Shown here piece by piece: positions 35,713 to 45,112 of a DNA stretch of 54,559 nt (the stretch's first letter is position 1; every line of letters begins with the position of its first letter). The notes under the pieces were generated by a model that did no database searches, was not told the DNA's origin, and saw only the letters and a program-made list of their open reading frames with translations. The DNA lies in contig JACVXV010000016.1 of the NCBI GenBank assembly GCA_015661205.1, positions 1-54,559 on the forward strand. Reading direction: 5' to 3'. The translations under genes and the position numbers were made by a program. The stretch comes from Candidatus Brocadiaceae bacterium (GTDB taxonomy: Bacteria; Planctomycetota; Brocadiia; Brocadiales; Brocadiaceae).

Positions 35713-36091
35713 GATTATTGTGCTGTAAGAAGGTTATGTATATTTCCGCTTAACGTTACGGTAGTGCGCAGTGCGTAGGGTGGATTAAGCGAAGCGTATC
35801 CATGTAATTCAAGGGGGGAGCATTTGCCGAAAGCATCAATCGTGGTAAAATTGTCTTTCCAATTCAAAGCAAATGCTTTTTTAATCCCGATAGTAGCGCA
35901 GGCTTCCAGCCTGCATAGTTTAACGTACAGGAAATTCAAAGCAATCTTGTAGCGCGGGGGTTTATTCCCCGCCGGCGTGCATTCCGGGCATTGCCGACCA
36001 TGAAGGCCGACGCTACGGGGAAATACGTCAGCAGGCTGGAAGCCTGCGCTACTGCCAACGCCGGCGCTATGGGAAAACACTGTAGCGAGGC
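35713..36091. repeat. intergenic cluster of hairpin repeats between recG and tyrS
   Basis: Contains the GGTGGATTAAGCG unit inverted (35775-35802), a GTAGCGCAGGCTTCCAGCC hairpin (35893-35914), the anchor TTTAACGTACAGGAAATTC (35919-35940), a full GTAGCGC unit (35949-36016) and a GCAGGCTGGAAGCCTGCGC hairpin (36031-36053). Confidence 0.75.
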
Positions 36092-37309
36092 CTAATTCAG
36101 CACAAGACGCGCAAACCGGCGCTTCCCAACCTTGAGGATCGAGCCGGATGTTATCTTGATATTAAGTGTGGGGTCTTGAATTGGTTCGTTATTTATACTT
36201 ACCCCGCCTTGGGTAATCAATCGACGCGCCTCGCTGTTCGTGGCGGCAAAACCGCACAAAACGAGGAGTCTGGTAATCCAAATTGCATTATCTGTAAACT
36301 CGCTGCCCGGAATGAGAACGTCTGGAATCACGTCGGGAAGGGCATGTTCCTTGAAAACGCGGTCAAACTCAACGGCAGCGGCCTCTGCGGCCTTTTCATC
36401 ATGATACCGTCTAATAATATTTTTTGCCAGAATGACCTTTGCCGTACGGGGGTGCGTATGACGCACGTCGAGCAACGGCTCAATCTCGGAGGCAGGCACG
36501 TCCGTTGCCAGTTCAAAATACTTGTGCATCAAACCGTCGGGAATGGACATTGCCTTGCCGAACATTTCATGAGGGGATTCCGTTACGCCGATGTAATTCC
36601 CCAGGCTCTTGCTCATCTTTTTGTTTCCATCGGTTCCCTCCAGAAGCGGCGTTGTTAGGGCGATTTGGGGTTCCATGCCGCTGTCCTTTTGTAAGTCCCT
36701 TCCTGCCAGCAGGCTGAACAACTGGTCCGTGCCCCCCAACTCCACGTCGCTTTTTACCATCACCGAATCATAGCCCTGCATGAGCGGGTAGATAAACTCG
36801 TGGACGCTGATAGGGATGCCTGCGTGAAAGCGTTTGGTAAAATCGTCGCGCTCCATCATGCGGGCAACGGTCATTTTGGAGGTAAGGGAAATAACGTCGT
36901 GAAAGGTCATCTTTTCAAACCACTTGCTGTTGTAAACAACCTCCGTCTTGTTTAAATCGAGTATCTTACCGGCCTGCTCAAGGTACGTCCTGGCATTTTC
37001 CAGCACCTTGTCGTAGGTAATCATAGGACGGGTCTTGTTTACCCCCGAAGGGTCGCCGACGGTTGCGGTGTAGTCCCCGATGATCAGGACGGCCGTATGG
37101 CCAAGAGACTGAAAGGCGCGCAATTTGTGTATCGGGATGGCATTACCGATGTGAATGTCCGGCGCGGTCGGGTCCAGCCCCAATTTTACCCGAAGCGGTT
37201 TCTTTTCTTTGACGGATCTGGTAAGTTTTTTCGTGAATTCTTCCCTGGTGACAAGGTCTACGGTTCCCCGCAACAGAATTTCCAATTGTTTATTTACATC
37301 TTTAAGCAT
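36092..37309 (-). CDS. tyrS: tyrosyl-tRNA synthetase
   Basis: A class I synthetase; 405 residues. The HIGH-like motif is HIGNAIP (after LGLDPTAPD) and the second ATP motif is KMSKSLGNYIG. The TyrRS tyrosine-binding elements (VGDPSG, LMQGYDSVMVKSDVELGGTDQ) are present, and an S4 RNA-binding domain ends the protein (SEARRLITQGGVSIN). This fits the TyrZ/TyrRS-2 type. Single gene; a repeat cluster lies on each side. Confidence 0.95.
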   Translation of the reverse strand: MLKDVNKQLEILLRGTVDLVTREEFTKKLTRSVKEKKPLRVKLGLDPTAPDIHIGNAIPIHKLRAFQSLGHTAVLIIGDYTATVGDPSGVNKTRPMITYDKVLENARTYLEQAGKILDLNKTEVVYNSKWFEKMTFHDVISLTSKMTVARMMERDDFTKRFHAGIPISVHEFIYPLMQGYDSVMVKSDVELGGTDQLFSLLAGRDLQKDSGMEPQIALTTPLLEGTDGNKKMSKSLGNYIGVTESPHEMFGKAMSIPDGLMHKYFELATDVPASEIEPLLDVRHTHPRTAKVILAKNIIRRYHDEKAAEAAAVEFDRVFKEHALPDVIPDVLIPGSEFTDNAIWITRLLVLCGFAATNSEARRLITQGGVSINNEPIQDPTLNIKITSGSILKVGKRRFARLVLN

Positions 37310-37982
37310 AAGGCCTCCGGAGTATTATTTTGAGTCGAGTACAATCCAAGCGTAACGGTGAAGGATGAATAGTGTACCCTGGTGTAATATTTATTAAAAC
37401 ACAATACCACATAGTACATATTTTGGCAAAGCAAAATGGGTTGCGCCTCCACGCAGGGTAGGGCAAGGCTTTAGCCTTGCAACTGTTTGAGCACGTACCA
37501 GCGATTGCAACCCTAAAGGGTCGCCCTACGACAGGCCCGAAGGGCTGAAAGGATATAGCCAGGGGTGAAGCCCCTGGTAAATGGGATACGATAACAAGCC
37601 CTGAAGGGGCGACAGAAAAGGCGGCTTAACATGACCAAAACACCTATCTTTTCTGGAATTTATAATTGTTTTGTTCCCGAAAACTAAATGAAGCAGGAGC
37701 TTCTGGTACAGGCTCATTCCCAAGCTGGAGCTTGGGAATGAGAGTGCGTCCTGTCGCCCTTGCAGGCCTAACCTTGAATTTCTTATACGTTAAATTACCC
37801 CGGCAGCGGTTTATTTGTGTTCATACATGGTGACACGGGCGCCGTGTCCCTACACCACGCCCCAGCGGGGGACTACCCAATCCGCGTCTATGCGGCTTTT
37901 TCTTGTAGCGCCGGCCTTCATGGCCGACAATGGTATTGGGAGTTCACGCCAGGCGGGGGATGAACCCCCGCGCTACGTAGAA
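37310..37982. repeat. long intergenic repeat cluster
   Basis: No gene in 670 bp. Units seen: GGCAAGGCTTTAGCCTTGC (about 37458), hairpin units of the CCCTGAAGGGGCG type (37520-37612), TTCCCAAGCTGGAGCTTGGGAA (about 37717-37738), the anchor phrase TTGAATTTCTTATACGTTAAA (37774-37794, inverted), GACACGGGCGCCGTGTCCC (37832-37850) and a GTAGCGC unit (37905-37976). Confidence 0.8.
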
Positions 37983-38759
37983 TCAAAACCCCGGCACCTT
38001 CCCATCGAAAAAATATTTGAGACACAGCAGAAAAACAAGGGTGAGTAAATTGTGCGTAATGTGAACAATGATGGATGCCGCCAGGGTTTTGGTTTTTTCG
38101 TACAAATGCCCCAGGAGTAAGCCCAGGATAAAGATTTGCAAAAAGGCAAAAATATCTATATGCACTGCGGAAAAAAGCGCCGCGCTCATGGTTACGGCAT
38201 ATCGTCCCCCAAATGATTTCTTCAATGCCGACAGGAGAAATCCGCGAAACAATATCTCCTCAATAATGGGCGCTATGATAATACCAAAAAACAGTAAACA
38301 ACCCAGTATGAGTGGAGATTTTTCGTCTAATACCCACTGAACCACGTCCTGCATCTCCGGGGTTATCCCATAATAGCTGAAGACGGCGTTCACGACGTAA
38401 CCGGCAAGTATTATGATGGGAAGCGTAATCAGGTACCGTATAACGCCTTGCCTTGCGTTGTGAGACATATTCACCGGCGACAGTCCCAACGCGGTGATTG
38501 AGTGGCGATATTTGATGCAAACAATGCAATACACGTTGCAACAAATCGCCACGTTGATAAAAAGGGAAGCAAAGAGCGCGAGCATGCGCAGTTCGGCATT
38601 GCTTTGTGCATGGAAGCCGAAGAATATCTTGAAAATCCGCACGAATAGCGGCATCCCCACAAACATCAGCGCCAGGTATGCAAAAAAAACCTTTGTCGCG
38701 TCGTTTAAGCTCCAACGGCACGCATTTGAATAATTGTTTTGTGTTTGAATGCTATTCAC
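37983..38759 (-). CDS. CPBP-family intramembrane metalloprotease
   Basis: A multi-pass membrane protein of about 258 residues with the CPBP/Rce1 signature EEILFRGFLLSAL (motif 1), followed by FSAVHIDIFAFLQIFILGL (motif 2) and SIIVHITHNL (motif 3). The glutamates and histidines form the zinc-type active site. Substrates could be prenylated or small peptides, or the protein may have a stress role. The frame is open to a TTG at 38804, but the GTG at 38759 (8 bp overlap with yjbQ) gives a better membrane start; neither has a clear Shine-Dalgarno, so the start is uncertain. Confidence 0.82.
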   Translation of the reverse strand: MNSIQTQNNYSNACRWSLNDATKVFFAYLALMFVGMPLFVRIFKIFFGFHAQSNAELRMLALFASLFINVAICCNVYCIVCIKYRHSITALGLSPVNMSHNARQGVIRYLITLPIIILAGYVVNAVFSYYGITPEMQDVVQWVLDEKSPLILGCLLFFGIIIAPIIEEILFRGFLLSALKKSFGGRYAVTMSAALFSAVHIDIFAFLQIFILGLLLGHLYEKTKTLAASIIVHITHNLLTLVFLLCLKYFFDGKVPGF

Positions 38760-39150
38760 TCTTAATAATCTGCACAAAAACTTCCCTCTGCCGGGGTCCG
38801 TCAAACTCGCAGAAAAAAATCCCCTGCCACGTTCCCAGTGCCGGCTTTCCGTCTGATATCGGGATGCAGATGGAGACGCCGACCAATGTAGACTTGATGT
38901 GGGCGTCGGAGTTTCCCTCGCCGTGGGTATAATCCCCCTCGCGGGGAATTAGCATCAACAGTTTGTTTATGATATCCCTTCGCACGGATGGGTCGGCATT
39001 TTCATTGATCGTGACTGCTGCCGTCGTATGCGGCACGTAAACACAACACAGCCCTTCACGAACGCCCTTCTTTTGCAGTAGGGCGCAGACCTCCCGGGAG
39101 ATGTCGATGAATTCTTGTTTGGAACGTGTTTTTATGGGTATGGTATCCAT
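38752..39150 (-). CDS. yjbQ: YjbQ / UPF0047 family protein
   Basis: 132 residues from the ATG at 39150; the extra 20 residues of the longer frame are read from a GACACGGGAACCGTG hairpin repeat. The family motifs are present: VYVPHTTAAVTINENAD, and GNSDAHIKSTLVG followed by GTWQGIFFCEFDGPRQRE. Members are reported to have thiamine phosphate synthase activity in vitro, but the cellular role is unsettled. It overlaps the CPBP protease by 8 bp. Confidence 0.88.
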   Translation of the reverse strand: MDTIPIKTRSKQEFIDISREVCALLQKKGVREGLCCVYVPHTTAAVTINENADPSVRRDIINKLLMLIPREGDYTHGEGNSDAHIKSTLVGVSICIPISDGKPALGTWQGIFFCEFDGPRQREVFVQIIKSE

Positions 39151-39174
39151 AGCAATCGTATAAAAAACCAAAGG

Positions 39175-39440
39175 TAGGGACACGGTTCCCGTGTCCCTTC
39201 GTGTGAACACACCAACTCGTTCCCACGCTCTGCGTGGGAATGCAGCATTAGGACGCTCTGCGTCCAGGCAATTTCAATTGAATTAGGTCGCCTACGGCGA
39301 CAGCTTTTTTGTAGCGCTGGCCTTCATGGCCAGCAATGGTCGGGAATACATGCCAAGCGGGGGATAAACCCCCGCGCTACGACATTATTTTGAATTTCCT
39401 ATACATTAAACTAATGCAGGCTGGAAGCCTGCGCTACTTT
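39175..39440. repeat. intergenic hairpin repeat cluster
   Basis: GACACGGTTCCCGTGTCCC (39179-39197), a GTAGCGC unit (39311-39380, inverted), the TTGAATTTCCTATACATTAAA anchor (39390-39410) and GCAGGCTGGAAGCCTGCGC (39417-39435). Confidence 0.75.
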
Positions 39441-39473
39441 TAATTCGTGTCTCTCAATTCCCCCCCCAAACGC

Positions 39474-40343
39474 CTACGTCAGCGAAAGGGTTTTTTGCAG
39501 ATACTCTTCCAATGCCTCTTGCCATAGCCTTATTTTATGCCCGGTGGCAAGCATGTACTTCGCGCAGTTGAGCGCAGAATTGTGCGGGACAACTGCGGTG
39601 CGTTTGTAATCGGCAGTCTTCATGGGAAGCACGGAGACCGGCTCACCCGTCAATTCAAAAATCTTCTTTGCCCAATCGTAGCGGGAGCATTTCCCCATGT
39701 TGGTAAAATGGTAGAGACCGCGCACGTCCTGCGAGATGACGTTCCATATCGCTTGAGACAGGTCTGCCGTGTAGGTGGGGCTTCCATGCTGGTCAGTAAC
39801 AACCGACACCTTCCGGTCTTTCTTCCCCCGTTCGAGTATCGCCGTCACAAAGTTTCGCCGGTAAGGGCCAAAAACCCAGGCCGTTCTCAGGATGGCATAA
39901 TTATCTGCTATTTCTTGTATGGCAAGCTCGCCTTCCAGCTTTGATTTGCCGTAGACGGAGAGGGGATTCGGCTTATCCGTTTCACAGTAGGAATCCATTT
40001 TGGAGCCATCAAACACATAATCCGTGCTGATGTGGACTATCTTTGCCCCAACCTCTTTGCCCGCCATGGCAATGCTCTTTGCGCCGGTAGCATTCACGGC
40101 AAACGCGTCGAAAACCTGCGTTTCGCAGGCATCAACATTGGTAAATGCCGCACAATTGACTATCACATCGGGCTTGCAGTCGCTTATAAAACGGGAGGTA
40201 TTTTGAGGGTGGGTAATATCCAGTTGCTCACGGTCCGTCGCCGTGACCTCTAATCCTAAATTTCCCGCAACTGGAAGATTGGACAACATGCCGACGAGAT
40301 ATCTGCCAAGCATACCGCGTGCGCCGGTAACCAATATCTTCAC
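39474..40343 (-). CDS. rfbD: dTDP-4-dehydrorhamnose reductase
   Basis: An NAD(P)H-dependent short-chain reductase that finishes dTDP-L-rhamnose synthesis; 289 residues. The Rossmann motif is GARGMLG at the N-terminus, the active site is a Thr with the YxxxK pair (STDYVFDG; YGKSKLEGE), and substrate-binding residues lie in RTAWVFGPYRRNF. No other rfb genes accompany it here, so it appears to be an isolated gene. Confidence 0.9.
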   Translation of the reverse strand: MKILVTGARGMLGRYLVGMLSNLPVAGNLGLEVTATDREQLDITHPQNTSRFISDCKPDVIVNCAAFTNVDACETQVFDAFAVNATGAKSIAMAGKEVGAKIVHISTDYVFDGSKMDSYCETDKPNPLSVYGKSKLEGELAIQEIADNYAILRTAWVFGPYRRNFVTAILERGKKDRKVSVVTDQHGSPTYTADLSQAIWNVISQDVRGLYHFTNMGKCSRYDWAKKIFELTGEPVSVLPMKTADYKRTAVVPHNSALNCAKYMLATGHKIRLWQEALEEYLQKTLSLT

Positions 40344-40790
40344 AAGGAGTCTTTATCCTCATCATCGGAAAACGTTAGAATGTAAATTAAAGCACTGCAC
40401 AGAACAACGCAAGGCAGGGTTTCGGAGCAATTTAAAAATGCCGGATTAGCCGATTTTGGATTTGCACCCATTAGGGCGGCATTATAACAATACATATCTT
40501 GTTGAATAATATATAGTTATAATACTAAATGCCGTGGCTGAAATCAAGCCCCATTTTTCATGCCGGAACGGAAAAATCTTGACAACTGATGAGCGAATAT
40601 CGTATCTTCTCACATGTGAGGAAGGCAAGATATCGGTTGGGAGGTTGTATTCCTGCTTTTCCTTGAATACCGACTGAATTGTTACAAGAGAAGAAGATTT
40701 TCTTGGTATGTTCAGCTCTTATTTTGTTATTATAATTACTTATAGAGAAGGCACGTTCCATTTCGGTGCTTGGCCTTCCCGCCATAGTAT
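40344..40790. other. intergenic region
   Basis: Nothing recognised. A 75-codon ORF on the minus strand (40558-40785) has no domain signature and is not called. The phrase AATTACTTATAGA at about 40734 also occurs upstream of groEL2 (about 54290). Confidence 0.4.
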
Positions 40791-41264
40791 ATGAAGATTG
40801 GAATCCTTGCGGATACTCACGACAATATAAACGCTATTCAAATGGCAATCCGCTTTTTTGATAGCCAGGAAGTGGAGTACGTTATCCATGCGGGTGACTA
40901 CGTTGCACCCTTTTCCTTATTGGAACTCACGAAGCTAAAGGCCAAGTTTATTGGGATTTTTGGAAATAACGACGGCGAGCGAAAAGGATTACTTTCTATA
41001 TGTAAAAACATCCATGTTCCACCTTATGACATCCTTTTGAACGGCAGGCACCTGGTCGTAACTCACATGATTGAGTCACTTTCGAAAAGGGTGAAGGAAA
41101 ACATAGATATTGTTATCAGCGCCCACACCCACGTCCCTGAAATAAGACATGGGAACCCCATGTACCTTAATCCGGGGGAGTGTTGTGGATGGGTCAACGG
41201 CAGGAGTACGGTTGCATTATTAAATCTTGAAACACTTGACGCAGAGATCGTATATCTCTCGTAA
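40791..41264 (+). CDS. metallophosphoesterase (YfcE / MJ0936 type)
   Basis: 157 residues with all calcineurin-like phosphoesterase blocks: DTH in ILADTHDN (metal 1), HAGDYV (GD), FGNNDGER (GNxD), VVTHMIES (a variant of the GHG position) and AHTHVPE (last histidines). Members hydrolyse phosphodiesters in vitro. The family name is secure; the natural substrate is unknown. Confidence 0.9.
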   Translation: MKIGILADTHDNINAIQMAIRFFDSQEVEYVIHAGDYVAPFSLLELTKLKAKFIGIFGNNDGERKGLLSICKNIHVPPYDILLNGRHLVVTHMIESLSKRVKENIDIVISAHTHVPEIRHGNPMYLNPGECCGWVNGRSTVALLNLETLDAEIVYLS

Positions 41265-41428
41265 CAGTTCAGCCGGTATGCAAAAAAGGCCGGGAATTCA
41301 ATCACATGGCTCCATTTTCTAAAAGGGAGTTAGCAATCCCCCTTGTAAATGAGGATGCGCCAGGGAGGTGCACCCCCGGTATCGTTTGAATATCGAATGG
41401 ACTACCAGAAAACATCTTTTGACAGCAG

Positions 41429-41881
41429 GTGACTGTGCTTAAACAAAAATTTGGATTTATCATTATCTTTCTTCTCGGCTTTACTGTCTTTTCAGGCTGT
41501 GTTTTACGAACGCTTACCATCAATTCTGAGCCGTCCGGCGCAACCGTTTATCTGGATAATACCCCCATTGGAGAGACCCCGGTAACAATACCTTTTACCT
41601 ACTACGGGACAAGGAAGATTACCTTAGAAAAAACCGATGCCGATGGGAAACTCATCTACGAAAGAAAGATTATTTTCGAAAAGCTAAGCACACCCATTTA
41701 TCAATACTTTCCGCTGGATTTCTTTTCAGAGATTGTCTTACCGGTGGATATAAAGGACGAACATTTTTTTACTTACCGGTTAGACCCTTTAAGCCAGCCG
41801 CCAATCGCAGAGATTCAGAAAAAAGTCATAAAAAATGCTGAGGAGCTACGGGGGAAGCTGGAAGCGGATTTGGCACGTTAA
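41429..41881 (+). CDS. PEGA-domain lipoprotein
   Basis: 150 residues with a lipobox (VFSGC, Cys24) after a hydrophobic signal, then a PEGA domain (LTINSEPSGATVYLDNTPIG) at about residues 29-95 and a charged tail. PEGA domains are usually structural parts of surface or peptidoglycan-associated lipoproteins. The GTG at 41429 begins the frame; AGGTG suits a GTG at 41435 equally well. Function unknown. Confidence 0.82.
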   Translation: MTVLKQKFGFIIIFLLGFTVFSGCVLRTLTINSEPSGATVYLDNTPIGETPVTIPFTYYGTRKITLEKTDADGKLIYERKIIFEKLSTPIYQYFPLDFFSEIVLPVDIKDEHFFTYRLDPLSQPPIAEIQKKVIKNAEELRGKLEADLAR

Positions 41882-41913
41882 ATTGGGGCTTCGGCGGCTT
41901 TTAACAGCGTAGC

Positions 41914-42006
41914 GGTAATTCATGAATTTCCACTGAATGTCGAATATTGAACAAGGAATTTCGAATTATGAGGTTTTCTTACCCACTTCAATATTCGATA
42001 TTAATT
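41914..42006. repeat. palindromic dispersed element, copy C
   Basis: Same order as copy A: flank GAACAAGGAATTTCGAATTA, core GAGGTTTTCTTACCCACTTC, then ATATTCGATATT. It follows the PEGA lipoprotein and precedes the nitroreductase 3' end. Confidence 0.8.
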
Positions 42007-42143
42007 CTCTATAAAAGGTTGCAATACAAGGCCAACATACCAACATAATGTCTCAACCTTCAAGATTCTCCTCCTGGGAGGTGTGAGTTTCCCTATCACT
42101 TTGCCATCGCATACCTTATAATCACACCCTCCAGCAAACCCGC

Positions 42144-42647
42144 TTAAATAAACGTCACCATCTCCTCCAGGGGTTTGCGGTACGTCGGTTCCGGCGTTAC
42201 CAGGGGGTATCCGACCGGCGTCATAGCTATCGGCTCTACGCCTGGCGGCAGGTTAAGAATAGATTTTACGAATGGCGGTTTAAAAGCGGCAATCCAACAG
42301 GTGGCCAACCCTTCAGCCTCAGCAGCCATGATAAGATGGTCCATGGCAATCGCCGCGTCAATATCCGCGTAGTTTTTCCCGTCGCTGCGCTTCCAGGCCT
42401 TGTCTGGAATATAACAGGCGCAGACAATGAGAGGCGCGGTATAAAACCACTTTTCGTCGTAAGCCTTCCTTAATTGCAGCTTTGTTTTTTCATCCTTGAC
42501 CACCACAAAGCACACCGGCTGTCTATTGGCGGCGCTGGGGGCCAATCGCGCGGCTTCCAATATTCGATCTATTTTTCCTTTCTCAACGGGGTCAGGTTTA
42601 TAAGAACGCACGCTCCGTCTATTCTTGATAATTTCATACATATCCAT
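42144..42647 (-). CDS. nitroreductase-family flavoprotein
   Basis: 167 residues, FMN-dependent. Motifs: KNRRSVRSY (N-terminal Arg/Ser block), APSAANRQPVCFVVVK and the GLATCWIAAF loop, plus VGYP near the end. I chose the ATG at 42647 with GAGGG about 9 nt before it. The HAD gene upstream ends 13 bp before it, so the two are probably an operon. Substrate unknown; relatives reduce quinones, flavins or nitro compounds. Confidence 0.85.
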   Translation of the reverse strand: MDMYEIIKNRRSVRSYKPDPVEKGKIDRILEAARLAPSAANRQPVCFVVVKDEKTKLQLRKAYDEKWFYTAPLIVCACYIPDKAWKRSDGKNYADIDAAIAMDHLIMAAEAEGLATCWIAAFKPPFVKSILNLPPGVEPIAMTPVGYPLVTPEPTYRKPLEEMVTFI

Positions 42648-42660
42648 GTCTTTTCCCTCG

Positions 42661-43311
42661 CTAAAATTCCACGGTTCTCCACTGATTACGCACTGCATAA
42701 AAACGAAGCAGGCGGGTGGCATTCACGGCTACCGGACTTCCCACCATCCGCATAAATTTCACGTCTAAATATTGATTTGCATAAGCGCTGGAGGCGGGCA
42801 GGTCAAGATTGTACTCTGCCGCAATGCGTTCTACGACCCTTACCTTTCCACCGCTGTAAGCGTGTATACCATCGACTTCACCGGTAATGGCGCCATCCTT
42901 GTCGATACCGAGGCTGGTGCCAATACCTATGTCAGCATTGCAGTATTTTCTGAAGCACTCGACCAGAGGACTCAATGTTCCCGACAACAATATTATCATG
43001 TAACCGGCCTTTTTAAGGCGGTTCATCTCCTCTAAAGCAATGGGTGAAATGTGAGGGGAAATCCGATCCCGAAAACACTCGTTTACGTAAGAAACAATCT
43101 CCCGATAGTCCTTGTTTTTTAAGTAATATTTGTTTTTTCTGAGGTATATCCCTTTTAGCAAGAACAGATTATTAGTAAACGCCGTTGTAAACCGCAGCAC
43201 GTCTTTTGCCGTAATAATCTTCTTATTGAGGAGATACCGGAAAAACACCCGCTCTGAGGACATATCCTTGAGTATCGTCCCATCAATGTCAAAAATAGCC
43301 GCTTTCTTCAT
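42661..43311 (-). CDS. HAD-superfamily phosphatase, subfamily IB (SerB-like)
   Basis: 216 residues from the ATG at 43311; the longer frame to 43539 is read from repeats. Motif I is IFDIDGTIL, motif II LLSGTLSPL, and a helical cap lies at about 25-90. The motif IV acidic pair usually found as GDSxxD is replaced by ASSAYANQYLD, in which the first acid is missing, an unusual feature. Family IB includes phosphoserine phosphatase and sugar phosphatases; I cannot choose. Confidence 0.78.
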   Translation of the reverse strand: MKKAAIFDIDGTILKDMSSERVFFRYLLNKKIITAKDVLRFTTAFTNNLFLLKGIYLRKNKYYLKNKDYREIVSYVNECFRDRISPHISPIALEEMNRLKKAGYMIILLSGTLSPLVECFRKYCNADIGIGTSLGIDKDGAITGEVDGIHAYSGGKVRVVERIAAEYNLDLPASSAYANQYLDVKFMRMVGSPVAVNATRLLRFYAVRNQWRTVEF

Positions 43312-43364
43312 GGTATGGATTCTACAAGCCAAGTAAGCCTCTTGCAATAAAAAAGTTAGCGCGC

Positions 43365-43435
43365 TTTGCGCGCGGCCTGTTACAACACCGGATTGTTGTT
43401 GTAGGGGCACGGCGCCCGTGTCCCTGCGTGTGAAC
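43365..43435. repeat. GGCACGGCGCCCGTGTCCC hairpin repeat
   Basis: A variant of the GACACGGGCGCCGTGTCCC palindrome seen at 37832 and 48308. Here it produces a false N-terminal extension on the HAD gene. Confidence 0.6.
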
Positions 43436-43598
43436 AAAAAAAATCGCCCGCCTTGCGGCCAAAACCCGAAACTCTCCGATTCAAAGAACCAAATAATCCC
43501 CTTGTAAAATCCTATCGTTGTGCATATAATTAAACACACTGCATAGGATAGCTGTATTCTGTGCAGTGTGTTTGATTGGTTGATCGGTGGAGGTGAGA

Positions 43599-44845
43599 AT
43601 GAAAGACATTGTTTTAGGTCATAAGGCAGAGCGGGACGAATTACTCGGTGACCGGTATGTTCAAAGAGAAGGACTTCGGGACGCCCGGGAAAATATGAAG
43701 AATGACCTCATTAAGGTCATTGTTGGACCGAGGAGGGCTGGCAAGTCTGTCTTCGCAATACAGATGCTTGAAGGACTGGATTTTGCTTATCTTAACTTTG
43801 ATGATGAGCGGCTTCTTGATATTGATGACTATGACGACCTCCTGAAGGCCATCAGGCAGGTGTATGGAGAGACAAAATACATCCTCTTTGATGAATACAG
43901 AACCTCAAAAACTGGGAACTCTTCCTAAACAGGCTCCACCGCAAGGGGCTGAATCTTTTAGTCACCGGGTCAAACTCACACCTCTTGAGCAGAGAACTTG
44001 CCACCCACCTGACAGGCCGCTATATCCAGTTCCAGATACTTCCGTTTTCTTTTTCTGAATTCCTCATGGTAAGGGATTTTGTCATTGATGAGATGCTTGA
44101 CATGAAAGAACGCCAGGGCATACTCCTTAACCTGCTGAACGAATATCTGGACAAAGGGGGATATCCTGAAGTCTTGTTAAAGAACGTTGACCCTAAAAGT
44201 TACATTACTACCCTGGTTGAGAGCATCCTTTTCAAAGATATCGTAAAGAGATATCACGTGCGCTATGCCAAAAAACTCCATGACCTCGGACTCTATCTGA
44301 TTACTAACCATTCAAATGAGTTTTCCTATACAAGGCTCAAGAACGTGCTTGAGTTTAAAAGCGTGCACACGGTGGAAAACTACACTGATTATCTCAACGA
44401 GGCCTTTCTGACATTCAACACCGAGCGGTTTTCACATAAGGTTAAGGAGCAGATGAAAAGCCCTAGGAAGGTCTATGCCTATGATACCGGTGTGATAAAT
44501 GCGGTTAAGTTCAAGACAGCCCCTGACACTGGAAGGTTGATTGAGAACCTGGTGGCGATAGAACTACTGAGAAGAGGAAAAGAGATTTATTCTTACAAGA
44601 CCAGGGACGGCAAGGAGGTGGATTTTGCCGTCAAGGAAGGGATGAGGGTCAGCCAGTTGATCCAGGTATGTTACGCTATTGATGATTATAAGACCAAAAA
44701 GAGGGAAGTAAACGCCCTTGTCAAGGCAGCAGACGAGACAGGATGCGATAACCTAATGGCACTTACATGGGATTATGCAGCAAAAGAAACCATTGGCAAG
44801 CGGGAAATACATTATCTGCCATTGTGGAAATGGCTGGTTACATGA
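43599..44845 (+). pseudogene. AAA_14/DUF4143 ATPase disrupted by a one-base deletion
   Basis: Full length would be about 415 residues: an AAA+ ATPase domain (Walker A VIVGPRRAGKSVFA) and a DUF4143 C-terminal nuclease-like domain (LIENLVAIELLRRGKEIYSYKTRDG). The frame breaks at 43895/43896: reading GATGAA|TACAG gives DEYRTSK, while one extra A would restore DEIQNLKNW and a continuous frame to 44845. Such ATPases are of unknown function and often horizontally mobile. The ATG at 43599 has GGAGGTGA just before it. A sequencing error in an A-run is possible. Confidence 0.85.
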
Positions 44846-45112
44846 CGCACGTGGTGTTGCCGCGTACACAATTTACTCCAATTTGAATCGGTAGGGCAGG
44901 CACCGCCTGCCAACAAACAACCGTCCGGCAAGGGCAAGCATCATACAGCCACGCATACCCTCAATGCCGCAAGGGTTGAACGGAAGGTGGGCTATGCCCA
45001 CCCTACTTTTGGTGATGGAGATGGGTTCGTAGGTGTAGGGGTGTTCGAAGGATAATTGGAATGCGTGGGGTTACCTGTCGTTGGGCGTGCTGTCGCTCAA
45101 CGGCATCCCGCT

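Noticed and set aside
40558-40785. 75-codon minus-strand ORF
   Set aside because: No ribosome-binding site or domain, and its composition is like the surrounding spacer.
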